Source: Sphingopyxis macrogoltabida (GTDB lineage Bacteria; Pseudomonadota; Alphaproteobacteria; Sphingomonadales; Sphingomonadaceae). From it: a stretch of DNA of 64,000 nucleotides. Position 1 is the first letter of the stretch; the number at the start of each line of letters is the position of its first letter. The notes under the pieces were generated by a model. It did no database searches, was not told where the DNA came from, and saw only the letters and a program-made list of their open reading frames with translations. Positions 24,801 through 32,224 of the stretch are shown piece by piece. The translations under genes and the position numbers were made by a program. Location: positions 1,302,501-1,366,500 of the forward strand of contig NZ_CP009429.1 in NCBI RefSeq assembly GCF_001314325.1. Reading direction: 5' to 3'.

Positions 24801-25801
24801 TCACCCAGGACATGGTGGACGAAGTCCGCGAACTGGCCGGCGCGTATCATGACGCAGCGAATGCACGCGATCGATTCCAGAATGCCCGCACCACGGTGGA
24901 TCGCCCCGTCGAGGAACTGTCGTCGCTCCGCGATCAACTGGAGCAGCGTGTCGCCTTCTATCAGGAGCGCGGACAGACCGGACTCGCGAACCAGCTACAG
25001 CCACAACTAGATGCCGTGATCGCGAAGTTGCAGGCGGCCCGCGACGAGGCAATCGCATTCTATCAGGCGCTCACGCCCGGCAGCGAGCAGTTTCCCGGCA
25101 CCCGCGAGGAACTGGATCTCATTATCCAGCGCCTGCAACTCGCCGGCGAGCAGTCCCAGAACCTCGGCTATTACATGGGAATCGCCGGGCAGCAGATCGC
25201 CCAGACGTTTGCTAATACCGCGACGTCTGCCATCGATCGCTTCTCGCAGTCGGTAGCCGAGGGGCGCAATGTCTTCGGTTCGCTGCTGGATGCTTTCCGG
25301 CAGTTCGCGGCCGAATTCCTGCGTCAGATCGCGCAGATGATCATCCAGCAAACGGTATTCAATCTTGTGTCAGGCATACTGGCCGGGATGGGCGGCGGGG
25401 CTTCAGGTGGAGGGAGCGGCGGTAGCCTTGGGGTGGGATTGCCGGGGATTAAGCTGCACAGTGGTGGCGTCGTTGGTCAGCATGGCACCCCGATCACCGG
25501 AAATCCGGCATGGTACGTGAATGCAGTTCGCTACCACACTGGTGGCTTCGCCGGCCTGAAGCCAAACGAAATCCCCGCCATCTTGGAACGCGGTGAAGAA
25601 ATCCTGACCCGCGGTGACCCGCGCCACGCGCTGAATGGCGGCGGGGCAGGGGAGCCGCCAGTGGTGAACATCCGTAATATCAACATTAATGACTCTGTCG
25701 ATCAGCTCGACCAGGCGCTGAACGGCGGATCGAAGGGGGACAGAGTCATGTTGAATTGGATTAGGGGAAATTCGGGGGCGGTGAAAGCAGCGATAGGCTG
25801 A
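21851..25801 (+). CDS. Phage tail tape-measure protein with M23 peptidase domain
   Basis: At 1316 residues this is the largest gene of the island. The N-third is coiled coil, then the typical tape-measure segment MTNLGYQINDVVTQLASGTS (about residues 330-350) and hydrophobic helices near 370-410. Long coiled coils follow. An M23 (LytM-type) zinc peptidase domain lies at about 770-880, with the HNGTDFAVPTGT and GAHLHWQI metal-binding motifs. The C-terminus is Gly-rich. Such proteins set tail length and can cleave peptidoglycan during DNA entry. The start is GTG, overlapping the previous gene. No downstream tail gene remains: after 61 bases a convergent gene follows. Confidence 0.93.
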   Translation: MTTRTQTDVSLVIRARDEASRAVTAIDDALRGLFDTQKQVASGATSVSSGFRKVITTLAGLDKAYARANAATDASTAATERQLSAFSRNQDALASYRKQLDAAKASQQRFNDTIGPKTEASQQRYALVGQEIKSLEGNIKSLERELTKQESQFQRSASSLREVARDQKLAGAVTTFAAQEAKEYARALDEQAAAAQRAAAAAALQANVARSTDSRGYKSAAASASVFQSMGPTSFEAGEARAAQAELNALASAGARLRGAMNPLAAIQDKLNRELAELPRVAKAAKFSAEELAAAEKLLRMEADRAAQAIGRQGASSGKPTLFGLKPYEMTNLGYQINDVVTQLASGTSLVQTMAQQGGQILQLFPRAGSAIVAALSNPLVLGFAATIGVIVAGIKEVGNEAERIRQFGGILGLNADGGDYNAQALNDASEALDRYGMSAEDAVATVKLFVKEGVNPAAIEEFGRAALDLADIMGVDLKDAAEQVATAFTGGYTQIKELDDAYNFLTATQREHIRTLFEEGRASEARTQAFEIFSGKVEETADAMRGPWAAAVRELSGAWREFIDWVSNTAPIAAAGRALEGLGKKVRELLKTLREGDRGRLLRENALLERDIADANKTLRDNPGNMIAKLARDASQRQLDLNLRELAKIDAAESKITDTVAKQAEARRKSTEGLKRETAAGKENKSAAEAEAEARRKATEFISKNFKLADEASKQAYIDQEVTKAREAAEKRITGEKKKQADETERQRKEAERLAKQTAFINPVDGRISSGFGMRKNPVTGKQSMHNGTDFAVPTGTAVKAPGPGTITLIAEDATNGKYVVIDHGGGVVSKMLHLSDNALLQQGDFVRQGDVVGKSGNTGRSTGAHLHWQITVNGKPVDSQKGMFALDGAQRFAINPGDSVDDFEKLTDQRNEKAEEFLRKMREENAERAVATIALREQVGLQGDALLAAQRQQAMAQAEADLREKFARFNEGLKPGQVSLELTQDMVDEVRELAGAYHDAANARDRFQNARTTVDRPVEELSSLRDQLEQRVAFYQERGQTGLANQLQPQLDAVIAKLQAARDEAIAFYQALTPGSEQFPGTREELDLIIQRLQLAGEQSQNLGYYMGIAGQQIAQTFANTATSAIDRFSQSVAEGRNVFGSLLDAFRQFAAEFLRQIAQMIIQQTVFNLVSGILAGMGGGASGGGSGGSLGVGLPGIKLHSGGVVGQHGTPITGNPAWYVNAVRYHTGGFAGLKPNEIPAILERGEEILTRGDPRHALNGGGAGEPPVVNIRNININDSVDQLDQALNGGSKGDRVMLNWIRGNSGAVKAAIG

Positions 25802-25862
25802 AGGCACCACAGCAGTTTATATGGCACGATGGGCGGCACACTAACTGCCTATGCCCGCGCCT

Positions 25863-26264
25863 TCAGTCTGGGATAAATCGTTTCTGAATTGCTTCCCTAC
25901 GAGCGATCATCCGCTGACTTGGCTCGCCGCCTTTCGCGATGATCTTAAGGTCCTCTATTACCGTTAACGTGTTGCTGCTAGCCGAACTTTGGGTGACTTC
26001 CATCGATCGGTGGTGCGGACCCTTTGAGCGCGCTTTCTGTTGCCGTGACGCGACAATGACGTCGAACTGTTCCCTGGTTACCAACATCGTTCGCCCTAAC
26101 CGATAGCAGGCGCCTAGTTTGTTGGCCCATTCCCGAAAAGACCGCTCCGAGACCTCACAATCATGATCGGCAAGTATGCGAACCCAGTGTGCTGGCGTGA
26201 AACCCTCGTCTAGAATTCTTGATCCTGTTGATGCCCGGCTTGGCATTTGCGCTTCATCGGTCAT
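25863..26264 (-). CDS. Putative DNA-binding protein at the island's right end
   Basis: The 133-residue protein starts MTDEAQMPSRASTGSRILDE, with a GAGAGGA ribosome-binding site. The segment FTPAHWVRILADHDCEVSER, then SFREWANKLGACYRLGRTML, looks like a helix-turn-helix with a basic tail, of the excisionase or AlpA-related sort. It lies beside the right attachment site and is divergent from it, in a place typical of recombination or regulatory factors. Its promoter region holds nested palindromes (26369-26405). Confidence 0.6.
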   Translation of the reverse strand: MTDEAQMPSRASTGSRILDEGFTPAHWVRILADHDCEVSERSFREWANKLGACYRLGRTMLVTREQFDVIVASRQQKARSKGPHHRSMEVTQSSASSNTLTVIEDLKIIAKGGEPSQRMIARREAIQKRFIPD

Positions 26265-26368
26265 GCGTGATCCTCTCTGCGGTAGATGTGCCGAAGCAAA
26301 ATGCAATGATCAGGTATTAATGGGGAAGTCAATATAGATATAACAAAATGTACGAGAAGAATTCAAAT

Positions 26369-26405
26369 TAAACCGCTTCTAGTTTAATATTAAACTTTCG
26401 GTTTA
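26369..26405. promoter_or_regulatory. Nested AT-rich palindrome at the island's right end
   Basis: TAAACCG (26369-26375) and CGGTTTA (26399-26405) enclose a perfect 16-bp palindrome AGTTTAATATTAAACT (26381-26396). The surrounding 26320-26430 is by far the most AT-rich stretch of the window. It lies in the upstream region of the DNA-binding gene, so it may be that protein's operator and promoter, or a recombinase arm or origin-like region. Confidence 0.55.
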
Positions 26406-26560
26406 TTGGCTTCTCGTTGAAGTTTATTATCGCGACAGGGAAGCGTTCTATTGGTATCCTGTTCGCAGATGGCTCTACGTGCAGCCCTCCCTCCATATTC
26501 GTTTGAAGTCTGGGCAATTCGATTCCCTCCTAAACCTTCGTTTTTGCCAAGGTATGATCC

Positions 26561-26585
26561 GGTTCGATTCCCGCTACCCGCTCCA
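26561..26585 (+). other. attR core (duplicate of tRNA-Gly 3' end)
   Basis: This is an exact 25-bp copy of 8428-8452. It is only a fragment of the tRNA and cannot fold as one. It marks the right end of the island. The following 26586-26809 shows no gene that I can support, so the gap from 26265 to 26809 holds only the palindrome region and this site. Confidence 0.92.
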
Positions 26586-26809
26586 GGTCCTTCTTCCGAA
26601 CTTTCTCTTGCCGGTTCGATGTCACGCGGTGTTCGATCTGCGTAGCGCAGGAACTTTCGACGCCGCCCGACGTTACCCTAGCGCACTCGATATATGGGAA
26701 AACGAGGATCGGTCACCGGCCGCATTTCCTTCCGAAAGGGCGCGATCGTGCCGCTTCGGATGCCGGACTGTTGCGTCCCTCGCTCCCGCACGATGGAAGG
26801 ATATCTGAA

Positions 26810-26983
26810 ATGTTCAAATGGGCTTTGATCTTCGCCGTGATCGCACTGGTTGCTGCAGTGCTCGGCTTCGGCGGCGTCGCGGGCGCGGCGGCCGGGATTG
26901 CCAAGATCCTGTTCTTCGTCGGCCTTGCCCTTGTCGTGCTGTTCCTGATCCTCGGATCGGCCGCGGCGAAAAAAATCACATAA
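26810..26983 (+). CDS. DUF1328 small membrane protein
   Basis: [20 protein letters not shown] starts a 57-residue, two-helix membrane protein with a Gly/Ala-rich loop ([12 protein letters not shown]), the DUF1328/YtjA pattern. A GGAAGG ribosome-binding site precedes the ATG at 26810. Members are common in proteobacteria and have no known biochemical function; stress-associated expression is reported for some. Confidence 0.85.
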   Translation: MFKWALIFAVIALVAAVLGFGGVAGAAAGIAKILFFVGLALVVLFLILGSAAAKKIT

Positions 26984-27060
26984 GTTCGGGACGCGACGGA
27001 ACCAAACAGGTTGCCGAGGCGTTTCACTTACCTATCGGATCGAAAGAGAAGGTAGAATTT

Positions 27061-27116
27061 GGTTCCTGTCTTCGGACGGAACCTAGGGAGCCCCGCCGCA
27101 GAAATGCGACGGGGCT
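27061..27116. terminator. Two hairpins after DUF1328
   Basis: A stem ggttcctgtc/gacggaacc with a TTCG loop (27061-27083) is followed by AGCCCCGCCGCA/TGCGACGGGGCT (27089-27116). The second could terminate transcription in either direction. The gap of about 310 bases (26984-27296) that contains them has no convincing gene; the long leftward frame there is a shadow. Confidence 0.55.
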
Positions 27117-27296
27117 TACTCGTTTCTGCGTCCGAAGCGATCGACCCGCTTGCAGGCCGATGAACGAGGCGTCCGTTTTGCGACAATCTGCGACAATTTT
27201 TCGTCCACACGGCAACGGCTTGGGACAAATGGCACCTAGAACGGCGTCATCGGGACAAATTCTCCCCTGAATGTCCCCTGACAAGGAGTTCGTTAC

Positions 27297-27926
27297 GTGA
27301 AAAAGATCACTCTTTTTACCTTGGGCGCCGCGTTGATCGCCGTGCCCGCGCTCGCTGCCCCGGGCGGCAAGATGGGCGATGCCGATGGCAATGGCGTGCT
27401 GACCCGCGCCGAGGTGCAGGCCAATGCCGTGCAGCGGTTTGCCAAGATGGATGCCAACAAGGACGGCAAGATCGACGCGACCGACCACGCCGCGCGCCGC
27501 GCCGAAATGCAGGCGAAGCGCTTTGCCGCGCTCGACGCCAATTCGGACGGCAGCGTCAGCAAGGCCGAATGGGACCAGCATGGTGCCGATCGCGCCGCGA
27601 AACGCGCCGAGCGCAAGGAAAAGCGCGCGGCTGCCGGTGAAGCCGGCGAAGGCCAGCGCGACGGCATGCGCGGCCATCACGGCAAGCGCGGCGGACACGG
27701 AATGCGTGGCGGTCGCGGCGGCTGGATGAAGGCCGATGCGAATGGCGACAAGGCGATCACGCAGGCCGAGTTCGAGACCGCGGCGCTCGCGCGTTTCGAC
27801 CGCCTCGACGCGAACAAGGATGGTCAGGTGACCGCCGAGGAACGTCAGGCGCAGCGCGAAGCGTGGAAGGCCAAGGCCGCCGAATGGCGCGCGAAGCGCG
27901 GCGCGGCTGCCCCGACCACCGACTGA
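27297..27926 (+). CDS. Secreted EF-hand calcium-binding protein
   Basis: This 209-residue protein starts with a GTG preceded by AAGGAG and has a signal peptide (MKKITLFTLGAALIAVPALA). Four EF-hand-like loops are visible: GDADGNGVLTRAE, MDANKDGKIDATD, LDANSDGSVSKAE and LDANKDGQVTAEE, with a fifth weaker one (KADANGDKAITQAE). A basic His/Gly-rich linker (GHHGKRGGHGMRGGRG) could bind another metal. It probably acts in the periplasm. A two-component system follows, and calcium- or metal-dependent control is possible but not shown. Confidence 0.85.
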   Translation: MKKITLFTLGAALIAVPALAAPGGKMGDADGNGVLTRAEVQANAVQRFAKMDANKDGKIDATDHAARRAEMQAKRFAALDANSDGSVSKAEWDQHGADRAAKRAERKEKRAAAGEAGEGQRDGMRGHHGKRGGHGMRGGRGGWMKADANGDKAITQAEFETAALARFDRLDANKDGQVTAEERQAQREAWKAKAAEWRAKRGAAAPTTD

Positions 27927-28007
27927 GCCATTTGGCAGGGGCGGGCGGTCGACGGACAGGCCATCCCCCTCCCGGCATTGCCTTTGCCGCCGGTCCCTGC
28001 CAGCTAT

Positions 28008-28037
28008 CGCCCACCGGTCCCTGGCGACCGGTGGGCG
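28008..28037. terminator. Strong hairpin before the response regulator
   Basis: CGCCCACCGGTC (28008-28019) and GACCGGTGGGCG (28026-28037) form a perfect 12-bp stem with a 6-base loop, 23 bases before the response regulator start. No T-run follows, so it may be a 5'-UTR regulatory structure or a weak terminator of the EF-hand gene. Confidence 0.6.
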
Positions 28038-28060
28038 AACTACCATGTGACGGACGATAG

Positions 28061-28795
28061 ATGACCGATAGCGACACGCCGCGCATTCTGCTGATCGACG
28101 ACGAACCGTCGATCCGCGAGCCGTTGGGCGAATATCTGGAAACGCAGGGCTTTGCGGTGACCGATGCGGCGAGCGCTGCCGAGGCGCGGTCGGTGCTTCG
28201 CGCGCAGTCGGTCGACCTTGTCGTCAGCGACATCATGATGCCGGGCGAGGATGGGCTGTCGCTGACCCGCCACCTTCGCGAAACGAGCAGCATTCCGGTC
28301 ATCCTGCTGACCGCGCGCGCCGAGGATACCGAGCGCATCATCGGGCTGGAGATCGGCGCCGACGATTATGTGGTCAAACCTTTCAACCCGCGCGAGCTGG
28401 TCGCGCGCATCCGCACTGTGCTGCGCCGGACCCAGCAGGGGGGGCGCGCGCTCGACCCGGGCGGGACGAGCTTTGCCTTCGGGCCGTGGGTGCTGCGCGA
28501 GGTCGAACGCGTGCTGGTCGATAGCGAAGGGCAGGAGGTCGCACTGTCGTCGGGCGAATATCATCTCCTCCACGCGCTGGTTCGCCATCCGCGCCAGGTG
28601 ATGAGCCGCGACCGGTTGCTCGACCTCGTCCGCGGGCGTGAAGCCGATATCTTCGACCGTGCCATCGACAATCTGATCAGCCGCCTGCGCAAGAAGATCG
28701 AGGAAAATCCCGCGCACCCGCAACTCGTCAAGACCGTCTGGGGCGGCGGCTACACCCTCGCCTGCGAGGTCAAGCGGCTGGGGCCTGCGGCATGA
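28061..28795 (+). CDS. OmpR-family response regulator
   Basis: The 244-residue protein has a receiver domain (residues 8-125; the acidic DDEPSIREP, the phospho-acceptor aspartate in LVVSDIMMPGEDG, the conserved lysine in VVKPFNPREL) and a winged-helix effector domain (SGEYHLLHALVRHPRQVMSR ... IDNLISRLRKKIEENP ... TVWGGGYTL). It binds DNA when phosphorylated by its partner kinase. Its stop overlaps the start of the histidine kinase gene (ATGA), so the pair is coexpressed. Confidence 0.93.
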   Translation: MTDSDTPRILLIDDEPSIREPLGEYLETQGFAVTDAASAAEARSVLRAQSVDLVVSDIMMPGEDGLSLTRHLRETSSIPVILLTARAEDTERIIGLEIGADDYVVKPFNPRELVARIRTVLRRTQQGGRALDPGGTSFAFGPWVLREVERVLVDSEGQEVALSSGEYHLLHALVRHPRQVMSRDRLLDLVRGREADIFDRAIDNLISRLRKKIEENPAHPQLVKTVWGGGYTLACEVKRLGPAA

Positions 28796-30135
28796 AACTC
28801 CGCCTGTGGCCGCGCAGCCTGATCGGGCAATTGTTCGTCGCCGTCGCGCTGATGCTGTTCGTGGCGCAGGCGATCAACTTTACCCTGCTCGCGCGCGGGC
28901 AGCGGCAGCAGGTGCTGGCGCACGGCGGCGGCATGGCGGTCGGCCGGATCATCGATGCGATCGAACGTGATCGGCGCGGCGATTTCGGCCCCGGCCATGA
29001 CGAAGACCGCATGCGCCGCGAGCGGATCCCGAAGCTGGTGATTTCGGACCGGCCGCCGCCGGTGCCCGCCGGGGCGGTGCGGATGCCCGATCTCGCCGAC
29101 TATGTCACGGACCTGCTGAACGAAGCCGATCTGAAGGCCGAAGCGATCGACGCGTGGGTGCTGCCGCAGCGCCCGCGCGCGATGCGGCCCGATTTCCCCG
29201 CCCGCACCGTCATCGTGTCGGCCAAGGTCGACGGTCGCTATTTTGCCGTGCGCAGCCGCATTCAGGCGGGCGGGAACCGCCTGCAGGGCTTCCTCGTCTG
29301 GCAGACGCTGACGCTTTACCTGCTGCTGCTCGTGCCCATCATGCTGATCGCGTGGCGCGCGGCGCGGCCGCTGCGCGACCTGACGCGCGCGGTGCGTTCG
29401 AACCCGGCGCTCCGCGATACGACGCCGCTCGAGGAAGAGGGGCCGTCGGACGTGCGCGACCTGATCGGTGCGTTCAACGCCTATCGCGCCCGGATCGCGA
29501 CGATGCTGTCCGACAAGGACCGGATGCTCGGCGCGGTCGGCCATGACCTGCGGACCCCGCTTGCCAGCCTGCGCGTTCGCGTCGAGCAGGTCGAGGACGA
29601 ACGGCTGCGCGACAAGATGATCGCGTCGATCGAGGAAATGACCGCGATGCTCGCCGACATCTTGGCGCTTGCGCGGTCGGGTGCGGGGACGGAGGTGCAG
29701 GAGCGCCTCGACGCGGCCGCCCTGGCCCGGGAACTCGCCGCCGACTATGGCGAACAGGGCAAGGATGTCGGCGTTGGCGAACTCGCGGAGGCCGCGGTCA
29801 TGGCGCGTCCGATGCTGCTCAGGCGCGCGCTGCGCAATTTGATCGACAATGCGCTCGCCTATGGCGTGCGGGCGCGGCTGTCGGTGGCGGCGATCGACGG
29901 GCAAGTGCGGCTGGTCGTATCGGATGACGGCCCCGGGTTGAGCGGGGAACAAATCCGGACGCTGGTCGAGCCATTCGCGCGCGGCGAGCAGTCGCGCAAC
30001 CGCGCGACCGGCGGCGCGGGGCTGGGGCTGTCGATTGCCCGCGACATCGCCGAGGGCGAGGGCGGAACGCTGACGCTCGCCAATCGCGATAGCGGCGGGC
30101 TCGATGCGGTGATTGTGCTGTTGACAGCGCCCTAG
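28792..30135 (+). CDS. Sensor histidine kinase
   Basis: This 447-residue inner-membrane protein has an N-terminal transmembrane helix (LIGQLFVAVALMLFVAQAIN), a periplasmic sensor of about 140 residues, a second helix (LTLYLLLLVPIMLIAW), a HAMP-like linker, the HisKA segment with phospho-accepting histidine in GHDLRTPLASL, and an ATPase domain with N (NLIDNALAYG), G1 (DDGPGLS) and G2 (TGGAGLGLSIA) boxes. It is the partner of the upstream response regulator. The signal is unknown; the adjacent EF-hand gene hints at metal or envelope stress. Confidence 0.93.
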   Translation: MKLRLWPRSLIGQLFVAVALMLFVAQAINFTLLARGQRQQVLAHGGGMAVGRIIDAIERDRRGDFGPGHDEDRMRRERIPKLVISDRPPPVPAGAVRMPDLADYVTDLLNEADLKAEAIDAWVLPQRPRAMRPDFPARTVIVSAKVDGRYFAVRSRIQAGGNRLQGFLVWQTLTLYLLLLVPIMLIAWRAARPLRDLTRAVRSNPALRDTTPLEEEGPSDVRDLIGAFNAYRARIATMLSDKDRMLGAVGHDLRTPLASLRVRVEQVEDERLRDKMIASIEEMTAMLADILALARSGAGTEVQERLDAAALARELAADYGEQGKDVGVGELAEAAVMARPMLLRRALRNLIDNALAYGVRARLSVAAIDGQVRLVVSDDGPGLSGEQIRTLVEPFARGEQSRNRATGGAGLGLSIARDIAEGEGGTLTLANRDSGGLDAVIVLLTAP

Positions 30136-30217
30136 CGGCTGGCTTCCGCGGGGTCTTCCAGCACCGGTTACGAATATCGACTTCGGGGCGGGCAGCGGAC
30201 GTTGCTTACTCACCTTC

Positions 30218-30288
30218 GTCATCCCGGGCATGATCCGGGATCCATAGCCGCGCCGTCGTCGTGGACCCCGGATCAAGTCCGGAGTGAC
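30218..30288. repeat. Imperfect inverted repeat (REP-like)
   Basis: Left arm gtcatcccgggcatgatc... at 30218-30244 and right arm at 30262-30288 mirror each other at about 21 of 27 positions, with a 17-base loop. Sequences of the kind ...ccccggatcaagtccgg... are scattered in sphingomonad genomes. The rest of the 286-base gap (30136-30421) holds no gene. Confidence 0.65.
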
Positions 30289-30382
30289 AATAATCATTAG
30301 GTTCGCAACCGGTCGGGAGCAGCCCGAACCGTACCACTTAGCGCGTGGATTTTGTTGACTCCCGCTTTCCTTCCGACAAAAG

Positions 30383-30413
30383 TCCCTATAGGATATAGTA
30401 TACGAAATAGGGA
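30383..30413 (+). promoter_or_regulatory. Inverted repeat overlapping the leader of the S15 hydrolase
   Basis: TCCCTAT (30383-30389) and ATAGGGA (30407-30413) are exact inverted repeats with a 17-base gap; the inner part is AT-rich (ggatatagtatac). A TTGACT lies upstream at 30355-30360. The right arm overlaps the AGGGAAGG ribosome-binding site. This could be a repressor operator controlling the hydrolase gene. Confidence 0.5.
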
Positions 30414-30421
30414 AGGCGACG

Positions 30422-32224
30422 ATGAATCGCAGGGAATATCTTCTATCCGCAACGTCGATCCTGACGCTGGCGGCCGCTCCCGGGGCAAAAGCGGCGATGG
30501 CCGGCGGCGACGACTCTGCGGCCCAGCCCAAATTCTCGTCACAGATGAAATATGAAGTGCGCATTCCGATGCGCGATGGCGTTCATCTGGGCGCGACGCT
30601 CTATCTCCCGCGTGGCCTGAAGACACCGCGTCCGACGATTTTTGCGCTCACGCCCTATACGGCCGACGGCTATCATGCCGAGGGCGTCGATTTCTCCCGG
30701 AACGGCTATCCGTTTCTGGCGGTCGACATGCGCGGGCGCGGCGATTCGGATGGTGAGTTTGCGCCTTTCGGAACCGAGCCGGAGGACGGCCACGACATCG
30801 TCGAATGGCTGATCCAGCAGCCCTTCTGCAACGGCAAGGTCGGCATGTGCGGCCTGTCGTGGGTCGGCTATACGCAGTGGGCGACGGTGCGCGGCGATCC
30901 GAAGGGGCTTGCCACGATCATCCCCTCGGCCCCCGCCTTTGCCGGGTTCGATTTCCCGATCCGCTACAACATCTTCTTCAACTTCGCGGGCGGGCAGTGG
31001 ATGACCTTCGTCAAGGGTAACACCCGGCGAAACAATGTCTTTGCCGATGAAGGCTGGGGCACCGAATATCTGCGCTTCCTCGAAGCGGGTCTGCCGTTCC
31101 GCAAGATGCCGGAGTTTTTCGGGTTTGAGTCCAAACCGTTTCAGCAGTGGGTCGATCATCCCCGGCAGGACGAATATTACGACCGGCTCAACCCGTCGCC
31201 CGAACAATTCGCCAAGCTGACGATGCCGGTGCTGTCGCTGTGCGGCATCTATGACGGCGATCAACTCGGCACGCTCGAATTCCATCGCCAGCATCTTCGA
31301 TATGCGGGGGCGAAGGCCAATCATTATCTGGTGATCGGCCCGTGGGGGCACGACGAGGTGCGCAACCCGACCGCCGAATTCTATGGCATCAAGGTCGGCG
31401 AGGCGAGCGTGCTCGACATGAAGAAGCTGCATCGCGACTGGTACGCCTTTGCGATGGAAGACGGCCCGCGGCCGGAGTTTCTCAAGAAGAAATTCGCTTA
31501 TTATGTGATGGTCGCCGACAAGTGGCGCTATGCCGACAGGATCGAGGATGCGACGGCGCGCTACGAAACGCTCCACCTGCATTCGTCGGGCAACCCGGAC
31601 AATGTCTATGCTTCGGGGACGCTGAAGCCCGCGCCCGCGACAAAGGCGCAGCCCGATCGCTATATCTACGACCCGCGCGATCTCAGCGGCCTCCGGCTCG
31701 AGGCTTCGCTCGCCGAATGGCACACGACCGGCCAGACGCTGGTCGCCGCCACCGCGGGCGGCAAGCTGATCTATCACAGCGATCCGTTCGAGCAGGACAC
31801 CGAAGTAACCGGCTTCTTCAAGTTCAACGCGTCGATTGCGATCGATACGCCGGACACCGATTTCATGGTCTCGATCTATGAAATCGCGCCCGACGGATCG
31901 AGCCTGTTCCTGACCGAGCAGCACAAGCGCGCGCGCCATCGCGAAGGGCTTCGTACCGAGCGGCTGATCGCAACGAAAGAGCCGCTACGCTACGACTTCG
32001 ACGGCTTCTTCTTCATTTCGCGGTTGATCAAAAAGGGATGCCGCCTGCGGTTGGTGGTAAAGCCCAATCACGATCTGAAATGGCAGAAGAATTATAACAG
32101 CGGCAAGCCGGTGGCCGACGAGACGATGGCCGATGCGCGCACGGTCACCGTGCGCCTCTATCACGACGCCACGCGCCCGAGCACGCTCAGCATCCCGATC
32201 GGCCAGCCGGAGGATCAGGCGTAG
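30422..32224 (+). CDS. CocE/NonD-family hydrolase (X-Pro dipeptidyl-peptidase S15-like)
   Basis: This 600-residue exported protein has a Tat-like or Sec signal (MNRREYLLSATSILTLAAAP). The alpha/beta-hydrolase core has the S15 features: RIPMRDGVHLGATLYLPRG, VDMRGRGDSDGEF, and GMCGLSWVGYTQW containing the nucleophile serine. LCGIYDGDQ carries the acid and VIGPWGHDE the histidine. A C-terminal jelly-roll (residues 400-590) is typical of CocE. It cleaves esters or amides in the periplasm; the substrate is unknown. The last 10 bases overlap the convergent thioesterase gene. Confidence 0.88.
   Translation: MNRREYLLSATSILTLAAAPGAKAAMAGGDDSAAQPKFSSQMKYEVRIPMRDGVHLGATLYLPRGLKTPRPTIFALTPYTADGYHAEGVDFSRNGYPFLAVDMRGRGDSDGEFAPFGTEPEDGHDIVEWLIQQPFCNGKVGMCGLSWVGYTQWATVRGDPKGLATIIPSAPAFAGFDFPIRYNIFFNFAGGQWMTFVKGNTRRNNVFADEGWGTEYLRFLEAGLPFRKMPEFFGFESKPFQQWVDHPRQDEYYDRLNPSPEQFAKLTMPVLSLCGIYDGDQLGTLEFHRQHLRYAGAKANHYLVIGPWGHDEVRNPTAEFYGIKVGEASVLDMKKLHRDWYAFAMEDGPRPEFLKKKFAYYVMVADKWRYADRIEDATARYETLHLHSSGNPDNVYASGTLKPAPATKAQPDRYIYDPRDLSGLRLEASLAEWHTTGQTLVAATAGGKLIYHSDPFEQDTEVTGFFKFNASIAIDTPDTDFMVSIYEIAPDGSSLFLTEQHKRARHREGLRTERLIATKEPLRYDFDGFFFISRLIKKGCRLRLVVKPNHDLKWQKNYNSGKPVADETMADARTVTVRLYHDATRPSTLSIPIGQPEDQA

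Larger units (their letters stand above)
8428..26585. mobile_element. 18.1-kb genomic island (cryptic prophage-like) integrated in tRNA-Gly
   Basis: An exact 25-bp direct repeat (8428-8452 and 26561-26585) of the tRNA-Gly 3' end bounds the island. Inside are a large serine recombinase beside the tRNA, an AlpA-like protein, several DNA-binding regulators, small unknown proteins, two immunity-like proteins and a tape-measure protein with a peptidase domain. Most genes are short, and base composition is visibly less GC-rich than in the flanks. No capsid, terminase, portal, baseplate or lysis genes are seen, so it is either a strongly reduced prophage or a satellite-like element. Two insertion sequences have split two island genes, which suggests low selection on at least part of it. 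Confidence 0.9.

Noticed and set aside
26561..26600. Second tRNA-Gly
   Set aside because: Only the 25 bases of the 3' end are present; there is no acceptor or anticodon arm.
27024..28046. Leftward frame opposite the EF-hand gene
   Set aside because: It runs through the terminator hairpins and the antisense of the EF loops, with low-complexity composition.
28750..30564. Leftward frame of about 600 codons opposite the histidine kinase gene
   Set aside because: It is the antisense shadow of a well-supported histidine kinase and has no recognisable protein pattern; high GC codon use creates long open frames on the other strand.
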